Positions 27,783-36,771 of a stretch of 64,000 bases of DNA are shown here, one piece after another. Origin of the DNA: Verrucomicrobiota bacterium (lineage in GTDB: Bacteria > Verrucomicrobiota > Verrucomicrobiia > Limisphaerales > UBA9464); NCBI GenBank assembly GCA_947454705.1, contig CANGKZ010000009.1, positions 101,811 through 165,810 on the forward strand, in the 5' to 3' direction. Made by a program: the position numbers and the translations under genes. A model generated the notes under the pieces. The model was not told where the DNA came from. It saw only the letters and a program-made list of their open reading frames with translations, and made no database searches. Numbering within the stretch: position 1 is the stretch's first letter; each line of letters begins with the position of its first letter.

Positions 27783-28877
27783 TCAGGACTTGAGGAATTC
27801 CTCGAAGGCCGCCTTGGTGATGCGCCACTGCGTGCCGATCTTTTTGCCCTTCAGCGAACCGTCAGCAAGCGCGGCGAGGACATCGGCCTCGGCGACCGAA
27901 AGCTTCTGCGCCACGTCAGCGGGCGAGAGCAGCTCGGGCAGTGCGGACGCTGCGGGGGCTGCACCGGCGCCCACGACGGCGCCCGGAGCGGCAGGGGGAG
28001 TTCCCTGCGGTGCGCCGAGAATGCCGCCGGGCTGGTTCATCAGCTGGCCGGCGAGTCCGAAGCCCATGGCGAGTTCCGCAGCACTGCCGGCGGTTCCGGC
28101 GCCGCCGGTGTTCTTGCCCAGGCTCTCGGCGAACTGGAGCTTCACGTAATCGTTCAGATTGCCGATGGCCGCCATGCTCGACCGCTTGTCGATGGCCTGT
28201 TCGACCTCGGGCGGGACGCTGACGTTCTCAACGATGAAGCTGCCGAGCTCGAGACCGTACTTGGCGGTGAGAATCGGATTGAGGATGGGCAGCAGCGCGT
28301 CGCCGAGTTCGGTGTAGCGGGTGGCGACGTCGAGGACCGGCACCTTGCTGGAGGCGAGGGCATCGGTGAAGGCGCTCACCAGGCGCGACCGCATGGTGTC
28401 CTGGAATTCCTCGAGTCGGAAGTGAGCGTCGGTGCCGGCGACTTCCTTGAGGAAGGTTTTCACATCCACGACCTTGAAGTCGTAGGTGCCGAACGCCCGG
28501 GTGCGGACAATCCCGAAATCGGGATCGCGCAGCATGATCGGGTTGCTGGTGCCCCACTTGTTGCCCGTGAAGAGGCGGGTGTTGACGTAATAGACGTCGG
28601 CCTTGAACGGGCTTTCGAGTCCGTACTTCCAGCCCTTGAGCGTGGAGAGGACCGGGATGTTGTCGGTCGAAAGCGTGTGCTTGCCCGGGCCGTAGGTGTC
28701 GGCGAATTGGCCGAGGTAGATGAATTGGGCAACCTGCGATTCGCGGACAATCAACTGCGCGCCGCGTTTGATTTCCTTGTCCTGGTCCGGGAAACGCCAG
28801 GAGAGGGTATCGCGGGAGTCGTCCTCCCACTGGATGATTTCGAGAAACTGCGTCTTGAGGTAGTCGATCAGGCCCAT
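27783..28877 (-). CDS. SPFH-domain protein with C-terminal excisionase-like helix-turn-helix
   Basis: The protein has 364 residues starting MGLIDYLKTQFLEIIQWEDD, typical of the YdjI/virion-core-like branch of SPFH (band 7) proteins. The SPFH fold runs through IKRGAQLIVRESQVAQFIYL, GPGKHTLSTDNIPVLSTLKG and EFQDTMRSRLVSAFTDALAS. A Gly/Pro/Ala-rich linker (about 285-315) leads to residues 316-364, which read LSPADVAQKLSVAEADVLAA then GKKIGTQWRITKAAFEEFL, closely resembling a HTH_17/excisionase-type winged helix rather than the zinc ribbon usual in YdjI. It is first in a minus-strand run with GST, zinc-ribbon and propeller genes. Confidence 0.85.
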   Translation of the reverse strand: MGLIDYLKTQFLEIIQWEDDSRDTLSWRFPDQDKEIKRGAQLIVRESQVAQFIYLGQFADTYGPGKHTLSTDNIPVLSTLKGWKYGLESPFKADVYYVNTRLFTGNKWGTSNPIMLRDPDFGIVRTRAFGTYDFKVVDVKTFLKEVAGTDAHFRLEEFQDTMRSRLVSAFTDALASSKVPVLDVATRYTELGDALLPILNPILTAKYGLELGSFIVENVSVPPEVEQAIDKRSSMAAIGNLNDYVKLQFAESLGKNTGGAGTAGSAAELAMGFGLAGQLMNQPGGILGAPQGTPPAAPGAVVGAGAAPAASALPELLSPADVAQKLSVAEADVLAALADGSLKGKKIGTQWRITKAAFEEFLKS

Positions 28878-29180
28878 GGGATGCGGGGATTAAGTTCCAG
28901 GTGTTGTGCTCGTGTTTCTCGCCCGGCTCAGTGTCGCCGGCGCGATGCGTGAAGTTGTCGTTCGTGAACGACGGTCGCGACAGAGGAAAGTTGTCCGGGC
29001 GTTTCCACGAAATTCAAAAATCAAACTCCAGTTTCCGAAAACGAATCTCCACGCGATCTCGTTCCAACACCGAAGCAGTGAAGGAACCCGAGATCGTGCG
29101 AACCCTGCGCCGGTGGAACCGGGCAGGCAAGGATTCGGTGGGGAACTGGAGGTCCAAAAACAGGACCACGCCGCAATGGC
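28878..29180. other. Intergenic region, nothing recognised
   Basis: This is a 303-base gap between the start of the SPFH gene and the end of the RNA methyltransferase gene, both on the minus strand. The SPFH promoter should lie here. Open frames in it are Arg/Ser-rich and do not look coding. No repeat or hairpin stands out. Confidence 0.5.
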
Positions 29181-30380
29181 TCAGAGCGGTCCGGCGAGGC
29201 GAAGGTCCGCCACGCATTCCACGTGCTGGGTCTGCGGGAACATGTCGAACGGCTCCACCTGCGCGAGACGGTAGCGCCCGCCGGCACACAGGATCTTGAG
29301 GTCGCGCGCGAGCGTCGCGGGATGGCAGCTCACGTAGAGAATTTGCGCCGGGCCGGTCTGACGCAGCACTTCCAGGCTGGGAGGACGGCATCCGACGCGC
29401 GGTGGATCGAGCAGCACGGCCGACTGCGTGGGGTCGAGTCGCGGCAGGAGCTGGGGCAGGAGGCAGTCGGCATCTCCGGCGAGGAACTCGCCGTTGGTGA
29501 TGCTGCGGTTTTCCTGATTCTTCCGAGCGGCGCGGATTGCCGGGGCATCGAGCTCCACTCCGGTGAACGACTTCACGGCATCGGCCAGCGAAATGGCGAA
29601 GAACCCGACACCGCAATAGACGTCAAACAGGTGCTGCACGCCGGAGTCCTTCAAGCGGCTGCGAACGCCGTCGAGCAGGGCCGGGAGGAGGAAGAAGTTG
29701 TTTTGAAAGAAGCTGTGCTCGGGCACGACCCAGCCTTCGGGAGGGATCCGGAGCACGGTTTTCAATCCGCCCTTGGGAGGGGGATTTCGACGCCACTGGG
29801 TGATGGCTTCGTTGAGGCTCGGTTCGGCGATGGCGCACGATTGGACATCGCAGACCAGTCCGCAGTCGGAGCGCACAAATCCCAGATTCAGCTTCTTCGC
29901 CGGTCCGTTCCACTGGCTGCGGACCAGGATGCGGTTGCGATATCCATAGGGCTGGGGGCAGGGGACGACCGGGGAGATGGCGGTCGCTTCGAAGCCGCCC
30001 ACGCGCCGGAAGAGGTCGGTGATCTGCTTGTGTTTCCAGCGGAGTTGGGCGGCGTAGTCAATATGCTGGTACTGGCATCCGCCGCACTCGGTGAAGTACT
30101 CGCACCGCGGTTCGGTGCGCTCGGGGCCGGCGGTCAGCACGCGGATCAACTGGCCGCGTCCGAAGCTCGATTTGACCTCGGTGAGTTTCACGTCCACGCG
30201 GTCGCCGGGGCAGGTGAACGGGACGAACACCACAAAGTCGCCGGTTCGCGCCACGCCTTCGCCACCGAAGGCGAGGTCGATGATGTCGAGGGTCAGTCGG
30301 TCGCCCACCGCGGGACGCGTGGGGCGGTTCGCAGCGGGCTGCGGGGCAGGGTCGGAGGTTTGCACAATTGAGTCCGGCAC
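29181..30380 (-). CDS. RlmD/RumA-family 23S rRNA (uracil-5-)-methyltransferase
   Basis: The protein has 399 residues from a GTG. A TRAM domain (residues 25-85, LDIIDLAFGGEGVARTGDFV) precedes the iron-sulfur Cys cluster CEYFTECGGCQYQH plus a later QSCAIAE. The Rossmann SAM site is FDVYCGVGFFAISLADAV. The catalytic nucleophile Cys lies in ILYVSCHPATLARDL, and the general base Glu lies in HVECVADL. It should methylate C5 of a uridine in 23S rRNA; whether position 1939 or 747 cannot be read from sequence alone. It stands alone, divergent from the secreted Ig protein gene. Confidence 0.9.
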   Translation of the reverse strand: MPDSIVQTSDPAPQPAANRPTRPAVGDRLTLDIIDLAFGGEGVARTGDFVVFVPFTCPGDRVDVKLTEVKSSFGRGQLIRVLTAGPERTEPRCEYFTECGGCQYQHIDYAAQLRWKHKQITDLFRRVGGFEATAISPVVPCPQPYGYRNRILVRSQWNGPAKKLNLGFVRSDCGLVCDVQSCAIAEPSLNEAITQWRRNPPPKGGLKTVLRIPPEGWVVPEHSFFQNNFFLLPALLDGVRSRLKDSGVQHLFDVYCGVGFFAISLADAVKSFTGVELDAPAIRAARKNQENRSITNGEFLAGDADCLLPQLLPRLDPTQSAVLLDPPRVGCRPPSLEVLRQTGPAQILYVSCHPATLARDLKILCAGGRYRLAQVEPFDMFPQTQHVECVADLRLAGPL

Positions 30381-30466
30381 AGGAGACGCTTGGTAACGGG
30401 TATTCCCAAGTGGAAGTGGGTGATAGCACCCAATGGCGAGAACAACAATCGAAGCGAATAAAGTTT

Positions 30467-32065
30467 ATGAAGATCCCGTTTCAACCGCAGGGCCGTTTCC
30501 GTCTGAATCCGGCGGCCGCGACCCTGGCATTCTTGGCCCTCTCCCTTCCGGCGTTTGCACGTCCGGAGCCTCCTCCGGTTCCCCCGGGTGCGGGGGGCGG
30601 AACTGCCTCAACCCTCCCGGTCGTACGGATTGTGGCGTCCGATCCCACCGCGCTCGCGGGCAGTTCCACCGGGGCGTTTACACTCGTACGCGAGGACTCC
30701 ACCAACGCCCCGCTTTCGGTGACCCTCACCGCCAGTGGCACCGCCCAGTCAGGTGTGGACTACACGGCGATTCCCTCCACGGTGACCATCCCCGCAGGTT
30801 TTCTTGCGGTGGATTTGATCGTCCAGCCGCTCCCGGCTCCGCTGTCTGCGAACGACAAAAAGGTGGTGCTGACCATTGCGACCAATTCGGCGTACGAGCT
30901 GGCCGCGCGGCATTCTGCGACCGTGCTCATTGCTGGCGATCGCTTTAATGACTTCCCGCCCACGGTGTCGCTGACTTCGCCGACCAACGGCACGGTGATC
31001 ACCGCGGCGTCCACGGTGCTGACGGCCTCGGCCGCGGACTCGGATGACACCGTTTCGAAGGTGAGCTTCTTCGCCGGCGACCATTTGATCGGCGTGGCAA
31101 CGAACGCGCCGTACACCGTGACCTGGACCGGCTACGGTTCCGGCAAGTACTCGCTGTTTGCCAGGGCGGTGGACACGGCTGGCCTGTCGGGATTGTCCAC
31201 GGCGGTCTCGGTGGTGGTGTCGAACCTTCCTCCCGTGGTTTCGCTGACCAGCCCGACCAACAAGGCTTCCTTTGCGCCGGGTTCCAACATCCCGCTGGCG
31301 GCGAATGCGTCGGATGCCAATGACTCGGTGGTGAAAGTGTCCTTCCTGGTGAACGGACGCGTGATCGCGAGTGTTGCGACGCCTCCCTACGCCACGGTTT
31401 GGACCCATGCACAGCCGGGCAATTATTCGATCACGGCACGGGCCGAGGACGAGTTCGGTCGCACGGTTACTTCCGAGTCGGCCAAGATCTCGGTGAGCGA
31501 CGAGCCTCCGGTGGTTTCGATCACTGCGCCCAAGAGTGGAGCCACCTTTGGCAAGCCTGCGAACGTGACCTTCACGGCGGATGCGACGGACGCCGACGAC
31601 GGTGTGGCCAAGGTGAGTTTCTTCCTCGATGGACAATTGATCGGCGGCAGCACCGCGGCTCCGTACAGCCTGACCTGGACCAACGTTCCTCCGGGCAGCC
31701 ACACGATCGTGGCGCGCGCAGTGGATACGTGGGGCGTTTCCACCTCGTCCAAGGCAGTCAAGTTCAGCGTGACCAACGCGACTCCGGTGATCTCGATTCA
31801 GTCTCCGACGAACAGCGCGACGTTCGTGGCCCCGGCTGCGATCTCGATTGAAGCCGCAGCATCGGACGCGGATGGAAGCATCCTGCGCGTGAGCTTTTGG
31901 GCCAACGAGCGGCTGCTGGGCATCGTGGACAAGGCTCCGTTCACGTTCCTCTGGAAAGATGCGCCGGCTGGGAAATACAAGCTGACGGCGCAGGCGACCG
32001 ACGACAACGGAAGCCGCGCTCAGTCCGCTCCGGTGACCGTGGTGGTCTCGCCGGCTCCCCGCTGA
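30467..32065 (+). CDS. Secreted protein with Calx-beta and four Ig-like repeats
   Basis: The protein has 532 residues from ATG 30467, with a signal peptide (AAATLAFLALSLPAFARPEP) followed by a Pro/Gly linker. Residues 45-150 are Calx-beta-like (GAFTLVREDSTNAPLSVTLT, GVDYTAIPSTVTIPAGFLAV). Four tandem Ig-like units of about 90 residues follow, each starting PPVVSLTSPTNG-like and containing a VSFFAGDHLIG-like strand and a YTVTWT-like strand (Big_9 type). No sorting signal or membrane anchor is visible at the C-terminus. It is probably an extracellular adhesin or surface structural protein; the ligand is unknown. The longer frame upstream lacks signal character. Confidence 0.8.
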   Translation: MKIPFQPQGRFRLNPAAATLAFLALSLPAFARPEPPPVPPGAGGGTASTLPVVRIVASDPTALAGSSTGAFTLVREDSTNAPLSVTLTASGTAQSGVDYTAIPSTVTIPAGFLAVDLIVQPLPAPLSANDKKVVLTIATNSAYELAARHSATVLIAGDRFNDFPPTVSLTSPTNGTVITAASTVLTASAADSDDTVSKVSFFAGDHLIGVATNAPYTVTWTGYGSGKYSLFARAVDTAGLSGLSTAVSVVVSNLPPVVSLTSPTNKASFAPGSNIPLAANASDANDSVVKVSFLVNGRVIASVATPPYATVWTHAQPGNYSITARAEDEFGRTVTSESAKISVSDEPPVVSITAPKSGATFGKPANVTFTADATDADDGVAKVSFFLDGQLIGGSTAAPYSLTWTNVPPGSHTIVARAVDTWGVSTSSKAVKFSVTNATPVISIQSPTNSATFVAPAAISIEAAASDADGSILRVSFWANERLLGIVDKAPFTFLWKDAPAGKYKLTAQATDDNGSRAQSAPVTVVVSPAPR

Positions 32066-32230
32066 TTCGGTTCTGCGCCGGCACCGGGATGGCAGGCATA
32101 CCATTCCGGTGCCGTGTTCAATTGTGAATAACTTCGAGCAAGCTTCCGTTGCCCGGGTTTCATCAATCCGGTGAGGTGCTCCCGCACCAAATCGCGCCGC
32201 CACCGTCAAAGACCTTTCCGAATTCCCACC

Positions 32231-32587
32231 ATGGGCACCGTTTCGAGCATCGCATTGGGTTTCGCCGCGTATTCGTCGGAAGGCCTCGCCGAGGGGCAAT
32301 GCCCCGGGGTGGTTGCGTCGGGATCGAAGATGACGGCGAGGGAGCTGGATCTACTGGGACGCCGGTTGAATCGATGGAAGGAGGCGACTCACCGCTATGC
32401 CCGGCATCTTCAGATGCTCGGGGCGGCGCCGGATCGCGAATACTGGATCAACCGCTTCCTCCGGGCAGCGAGCAAGGCGGGCCGGGCATCACACAATTAT
32501 CAGACCCGCATGGAATCCGAAGCGGCTCCGCTCACCGGACCGTGCTTTGGTCCGTGGTGTTCGCCTCCGGTTCGTCGTCCGGCTTGA
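32231..32587 (+). CDS. Small hypothetical protein
   Basis: From ATG 32231 the protein has 118 residues. Codon third positions are GC-rich, as in neighbouring genes, which supports coding. The middle is helical and basic (LDLLGRRLNRWKEATHRYAR), and the C-terminus holds two Cys (GPCFGPWCSPP). No signal peptide or known family was recognised. It lies between the Ig-repeat gene and the convergent PEP-CTERM metalloprotease gene. Confidence 0.4.
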   Translation: MGTVSSIALGFAAYSSEGLAEGQCPGVVASGSKMTARELDLLGRRLNRWKEATHRYARHLQMLGAAPDREYWINRFLRAASKAGRASHNYQTRMESEAAPLTGPCFGPWCSPPVRRPA

Positions 32588-32614
32588 TTTTGAAATGCCG
32601 GGTCTTCCATCCGT

Positions 32615-33754
32615 TCAGAGCGGATGGCTCGAACGGCGGCGACGCCAGAGCTGGGCACCGACGGTTGCGGCGACGGCGGCAATGGCAGACCAGGTGGACG
32701 CCTCGGGAACCTGAACGTTCCATCCAATCAGGGCCAGGGCCTTGAGATCCGCGGTGGTCACCGGCTCGATGACCGAAGCCGGAAGAGTCGGGTCCATCAC
32801 CCCGATGTATGTGCCGGAAATCTGGTCGTCCTTCCAGTGGCTGGCCTGCCTGCCGTCGCCCTGGGTCAGACCGGTCGAAAGTCGGAACCCGGTGACCGTG
32901 TCGGTCAGGAGCACATCGCCTCCGGGACGCAAATCACGCGAAAAGGTGCTGAATTCCGCCGCAGAAGTGGGCGCGCTGCCGTTGGTGAAGCGGAACAGGT
33001 CCAGGGTGGACGGCGTCACCGAGAACGGCGCGGAGGCACCGTCGATGTTGTCCACCGTGGAGGTGAAACCCAACGCGTGACCAATCTCGTGTGTGGCAAC
33101 GGTTTCAAAGTCCACCATTCCAGGGGTGACTCCGTCGCTGTTGTCGTAGTCGAAACTGAAGCTGTTGTTGAACTGGATGGTGGCGTCGTTCGCCCCAAAG
33201 AGTCCGTCCAGCCCGGTGAATCCAAGTGCCTTGGCGTTGGCCTTGGTCAGTTGAAGATTTCCACTGAGGGTGTAGCCGGAGGGAAGCAGCGCGGAGAACT
33301 GTCCGCTCGTCGGTAGCGAGGCATCGATGGACCGAAAGCTGTCCCCCGCGGCATCAGCGACGATCGCATTGCGGATGGTGGAATAGGAGGCCTGGAGAAT
33401 CTGCGAACTGGCCTGTCCGATAATGCTCGGATTTGTAAACCCCCCGGTGAGATCCGCGTTGATGTTGATGCTCACCGGGTCGCTGAAATAGGACATCCAA
33501 TGCCCGGCCGCCCGGTTGAATGCCGCGAGTGCCGCGCTGTTTCCCGACAGGCCGGAGCCGGGATTGATGTTGATCGAAAAAGATCCGAGCTGGGTTGCGC
33601 CGGGAGTGGCACCGGGCGGAAGGGTGAAGAGGGAAAGCTGTGAAGAATCCTGTCCCAGCACCGCAAATCCTCCGGTGGCGGCGCTCAGGACGGCCAGAAG
33701 GGTGGCTTTGGATCGAAACGAAGGTCGGGCTGGAACGTTGAGGGCGGGTTGCAT
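32615..33754 (-). CDS. Secreted PEP-CTERM metalloprotease (NF038122-like)
   Basis: The protein has 379 residues with a signal peptide (KATLLAVLSAATGGFAVLG). The zinc-binding motif is ATHEIGHALGFTS (His222, Glu223, His226), preceded by a calcium-like FDYDNSDGVTPG. The C-terminus is a PEP-CTERM sorting signal: VPEAST, a hydrophobic helix, then WRRRRSSHPL. It is therefore exported and probably anchored or processed by an exosortase system. The overall pattern fits the NF038122 metalloprotease family as I remember it. The substrate is unknown. Confidence 0.85.
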   Translation of the reverse strand: MQPALNVPARPSFRSKATLLAVLSAATGGFAVLGQDSSQLSLFTLPPGATPGATQLGSFSININPGSGLSGNSAALAAFNRAAGHWMSYFSDPVSININADLTGGFTNPSIIGQASSQILQASYSTIRNAIVADAAGDSFRSIDASLPTSGQFSALLPSGYTLSGNLQLTKANAKALGFTGLDGLFGANDATIQFNNSFSFDYDNSDGVTPGMVDFETVATHEIGHALGFTSTVDNIDGASAPFSVTPSTLDLFRFTNGSAPTSAAEFSTFSRDLRPGGDVLLTDTVTGFRLSTGLTQGDGRQASHWKDDQISGTYIGVMDPTLPASVIEPVTTADLKALALIGWNVQVPEASTWSAIAAVAATVGAQLWRRRRSSHPL

Positions 33755-33853
33755 GGGATTCCGATGCCGTCGAGGCTGTCCACTGCCGTTTATTCTGTCA
33801 AATCGGCAGAACTCGTCCGCGGTTTAACCCGGAGATCCCGCTGGGACCTGAAC

Positions 33854-33889
33854 GCAAAAAACCGCCGAACCCTTGCGGGCTTCGGCGGC
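33854..33889 (-). terminator. Rho-independent terminator of the DUF1080 gene
   Basis: On the minus strand the arms CCGCCGAA and TTCGGCGG enclose a GC-rich loop and are followed by six T residues. It lies about 46 bases after the DUF1080 stop. Confidence 0.85.
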
Positions 33890-33934
33890 TTGATCGGATT
33901 GCGGTTGAACTCCGAGTCTTCGATCAGACGCGGA

Positions 33935-35302
33935 TTATTTGACCGGCTGCAACCGGATGTTGCGGAAGGCAACCGGGTCGTTGTGGCCGGCGAAGCCAAA
34001 GTGGCCGCTGGTGCGGTCCTTGCCCGGGTGGGCGGAGTTGGCCATGAATTCGGTGACCTTGGAGAGGTCGGCATCGAGGATCAGGGAACCATTCAGCTCC
34101 ACCTTGATCTTGGATCCGACCACGGTGACTTCCTCGAAGTTCCACTCGCCGATGGGGCGCTGATATCCGCGGGCTGCGGCAACCATGCCGTAGGCGGAAC
34201 CGTGGGCCTGGCGAGCATCGATCTTGGAACCAGTGGCCTTCTCGTAGTTGTCATCGAGCACCTGGAGTTCGCACATGCCGTCGTAGGCGGTGTCGCCCTT
34301 GCCGGGATAGCGGATGGCGAGACCGTTGTTGCCGCCGGCGGGGAGCTTGAACTCGACGCGTGCCTTGAAGTCGGTGTATTCGGCCTGGGTGAAGATCGTG
34401 CCGCCCTTGTGGGGTTTGCAGACGATGGCGCGATCCACGACTTCGTAGTTGTCCACCGGGCCGGCCCAGCCGGTGAAGTCCTTGCCGTTGAACACGGACT
34501 GGTAGCCCTTCTCCCCGTGGGAGGCGAGAATCTGGTTGGCTTCCTTGGCCCCGATTTCACGGATGAAGACGTTGCGCCAGCGGATCTCGCCGCCGTGGGT
34601 CTGAAGCTCGATCGGTCCGCGGACGGGCACGGGCTGCTTGCGGTCGTAGTAGTTCTCGAGCAGGGCGTGGTCGACGGTCAACTTGCCGTTGAGCCACACG
34701 CTGACGCGGGATCCCACCATCAGGATGCGGAAACGGTTCCACTGACCGAACGGCTTGTCGGCGAGCACCAGGGGATCCTTGCCCGGAGCGCCCGGGGAGT
34801 TGTTCCAAAGGCCTCCGGAGCCTTTGTTGGCGCCGTTCTTGAATTCATTCGGATTGGTGTGATCCCAGATCTGCACCTGCGGGCATCCGCGGAGGTAGAT
34901 GCCGGAATCGGCGAGGGGGACGGTCTTGTACTCCACCAGAAGTTCGAAGTCGCCGTAGTCCTTTTCCGTGGTGGCGTAGGCTCCGAAGCCGTCGTTCACC
35001 AGTTCGTTGTTCTCGGCGTACCAGTGGGGCTTGCCGGTCTTGGGATTGACCTGCGTCATCGTCGCCGTCCATTTGGCGATCTGCACCGCGCGCTGGTCTT
35101 CGGGCAGCGCGAGCAGCTTGCGGTGATCGTAGGTGTCGCCACCGCGGAATCCGGTCAGATCCTTGCCGTTGAACAAGGCGGTGAAACCGGCCGGAGGAGC
35201 AGCCTGCAGCGAGGCAACCAGACCGGAGGAAAAAGTGGTGGCCGCCAGAATCGCCGCAGGAAGCAGCGAGAGCCAGCGTCGTCGGGAGGGGGAACAGGTC
35301 AT
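33935..35302 (-). CDS. Secreted two-domain DUF1080 (3-keto-disaccharide hydrolase-like) protein
   Basis: The protein has 455 residues with a signal peptide (LSLLPAAILAATTFSSGLVA). Two DUF1080 domains follow in tandem: FTALFNGKDLTGFRGGDTYD to about residue 255, and YQSVFNGKDFTGWAGPVDNY to the end. Each has the family's GIYLRG/GLAIRYPG, W-N-xx-R/WNFEEV and late GPIELQTHG/GHFGFAGH strands. These concanavalin-like domains occur widely in PVC bacteria and some cleave 3-keto sugars. Expected site: periplasm or outside the cell. It is a single-gene transcript with its own terminator. Confidence 0.88.
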   Translation of the reverse strand: MTCSPSRRRWLSLLPAAILAATTFSSGLVASLQAAPPAGFTALFNGKDLTGFRGGDTYDHRKLLALPEDQRAVQIAKWTATMTQVNPKTGKPHWYAENNELVNDGFGAYATTEKDYGDFELLVEYKTVPLADSGIYLRGCPQVQIWDHTNPNEFKNGANKGSGGLWNNSPGAPGKDPLVLADKPFGQWNRFRILMVGSRVSVWLNGKLTVDHALLENYYDRKQPVPVRGPIELQTHGGEIRWRNVFIREIGAKEANQILASHGEKGYQSVFNGKDFTGWAGPVDNYEVVDRAIVCKPHKGGTIFTQAEYTDFKARVEFKLPAGGNNGLAIRYPGKGDTAYDGMCELQVLDDNYEKATGSKIDARQAHGSAYGMVAAARGYQRPIGEWNFEEVTVVGSKIKVELNGSLILDADLSKVTEFMANSAHPGKDRTSGHFGFAGHNDPVAFRNIRLQPVK

Positions 35303-35758
35303 GTTGCCCTCAGCCTCTACGAACTCCCCGCCCCCGGGTCAAGCCGCCTCCTTGGGGAAGCTCGGGATTTCGCAACGACGATACGCCATTTGGAGGACCG
35401 GGGTTCCTTCAGGGATTTTGCTTCCCGAGCTTCCGGAATCGCGGCACCCCACAGAGCCGACCTGGTCGGGGGACTTTGTCAGGGCAACCCCGTCGCCCGG
35501 GCTTGCCCGGGCACGGCGAGGTTGGATCGTGCGGGCGGAGTATCAAAAAAGAGGCTTTTCTGCCCGGTTTCGGACGCCAAATGCGCCGGAATCCTAACAG
35601 TTGTGGGGGATGTCCTGAGGTAAACACTCCGGGAATAGGACACCGCTTTGGGGATTCTCCCGCTATTCAGGAAGTGACGTGATGCCGATGGTAAAGGGAC
35701 GTTGGGAGCCGGCTTGCTGCAGGGATTGAGTGCCGGTCTTTCGCGTGGAATACCTGCT
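35303..35758. other. 456-base intergenic region, divergent promoters
   Basis: The gap lies between divergently transcribed DUF1080 and PEP-CTERM genes, so it should hold both promoters. Apart from a sigma-54-like site listed separately at 35703-35718, no repeat or gene was recognised. Open frames here are short and lack codon bias. Confidence 0.5.
35703..35718 (+). promoter_or_regulatory. Possible sigma-54 (-24/-12) promoter
   Basis: The sequence TTGGGAGCCGGCTTGCT contains GG and GC dinucleotides spaced by exactly ten bases and a good TTGCT -12 half; the -24 half (TGGGAG against TGGCAC) is weaker. It lies 41 bases before the ATG of a PEP-CTERM gene. PEP-CTERM genes are often sigma-54 dependent. 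Confidence 0.4.
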
Positions 35759-36619
35759 ATGCAGAATCAAATCGAATCAGATCGTGGTAACCATCGGCGT
35801 TTTGGCAACCGGCCGGGAGTTTCCCGGTCATGGGTTGCGGTCGGTGCGCTCGCCGCAGCTCTGGCGGGTTCCACCTCGGTGGGCCGCGCCGCGCTGTCGG
35901 TCTATGAGCCCTTCAACTACACGGTGTCGGGAACCGTCAGCGGGAAATCCGGCTCCGGAAGTTTCGGATTCTCAACTGCCTGGTCCGGCGGCTCGGCTAC
36001 GGCAACGATTTCGACCGGCAGCCTTCCGGGCACCAGCTCAATCGGCAATAAGGCGACCATGGCGGCGAATTCGCTGACCACGCCGCTGAGCCGCACGCTG
36101 ACCTCTTCCCTCGGCGCCTCCTCGGGCACCACCTACATCAGTTTTCTCCTCCGTCCGGAAGCCACGGTGGGAACGAGTTCCGCAGAGCTCCGGCTGTTCA
36201 ACGGCACGAGCTACGCGGGCTTCGGACTCAATTCCAATTCGGGAGCGTATTTGATCGATCAAAACGGAACGGCCCAGACGGCCTCCTCGTCCACGGCGAC
36301 CGTCAACAGCCCGGTGCTGCTGGTGTTGAAGGCCGTATTTGTCGCGGGTGCGAGTGCCGATACGTTCAGCCTGTTCTACAATCCGGCCGCCAGTTCGACC
36401 GAAGGCGTTGCGAGCGCCACGCGTTCCTTCGACATCGGAACGGTCACCTCGCTGCAGATCGGCGGTAACTTGGGCTTTAGCATCGATGAAATCAAAATCG
36501 GTTCCGCCTACGCCGATGTGGTCCCGGAACCGTCCACCTACCTCGCAGCAGGCACCGTGGCACTGATGGTCGGCGGGCAATGGTTCATTCGCCGTCGCCG
36601 GAACAGCGCGCAGAAGTAA
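35759..36619 (+). CDS. PEP-CTERM sorting-domain protein
   Basis: From ATG 35759 the protein has 286 residues with a signal peptide (SWVAVGALAAALAGSTSVGR). The body is beta-rich, Ser/Thr/Gly-rich and low in charge, with the LSVYEPFNYTVSGTVSGKSG opening seen in verrucomicrobial PEP-CTERM proteins of LamG-like fold (ITFSLFYNP-like, SIDEIKIG strands). The tail is VVPEPSTYLAAGTVALMVGG then FIRRRRN, a canonical PEP-CTERM signal for exosortase processing. It is probably an extracellular matrix or surface protein. Confidence 0.85.
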   Translation: MQNQIESDRGNHRRFGNRPGVSRSWVAVGALAAALAGSTSVGRAALSVYEPFNYTVSGTVSGKSGSGSFGFSTAWSGGSATATISTGSLPGTSSIGNKATMAANSLTTPLSRTLTSSLGASSGTTYISFLLRPEATVGTSSAELRLFNGTSYAGFGLNSNSGAYLIDQNGTAQTASSSTATVNSPVLLVLKAVFVAGASADTFSLFYNPAASSTEGVASATRSFDIGTVTSLQIGGNLGFSIDEIKIGSAYADVVPEPSTYLAAGTVALMVGGQWFIRRRRNSAQK

Positions 36620-36673
36620 TCCACGAGACCCGGTCTCCGAGAGTTGGTCGGGCTCGTTGAATGCGTTTCAATG

Positions 36674-36710
36674 AAAAGTCCCGGGGGGTTAAACCTCCCG
36701 GGACTTTTTC
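36674..36710 (+). terminator. Strong rho-independent terminator, possibly bidirectional
   Basis: The perfect arms AAAAGTCCCGGG and CCCGGGACTTTTT enclose a short loop, with T runs on both strands. It ends the PEP-CTERM transcript; the A run on the other side could also stop minus-strand transcription from the regulator gene downstream. Confidence 0.9.
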
Positions 36711-36771
36711 GTGGGTTTGAGTTCGAGTCTGGCTGGCGCCGATGACTCTGACTCCGACTGGGCCCGCAGGA

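Noticed and set aside
28901..29299. Plus-strand open frames in the gap before the RNA methyltransferase
   Set aside because: Ser/Arg-rich, overlap the end of the methyltransferase gene, and have no start-site support.
33749..35623. A 624-codon plus-strand frame opposite the DUF1080 gene
   Set aside because: The minus strand has a signal peptide, two clear domains and a terminator; this frame has low-complexity Gly/Val composition.
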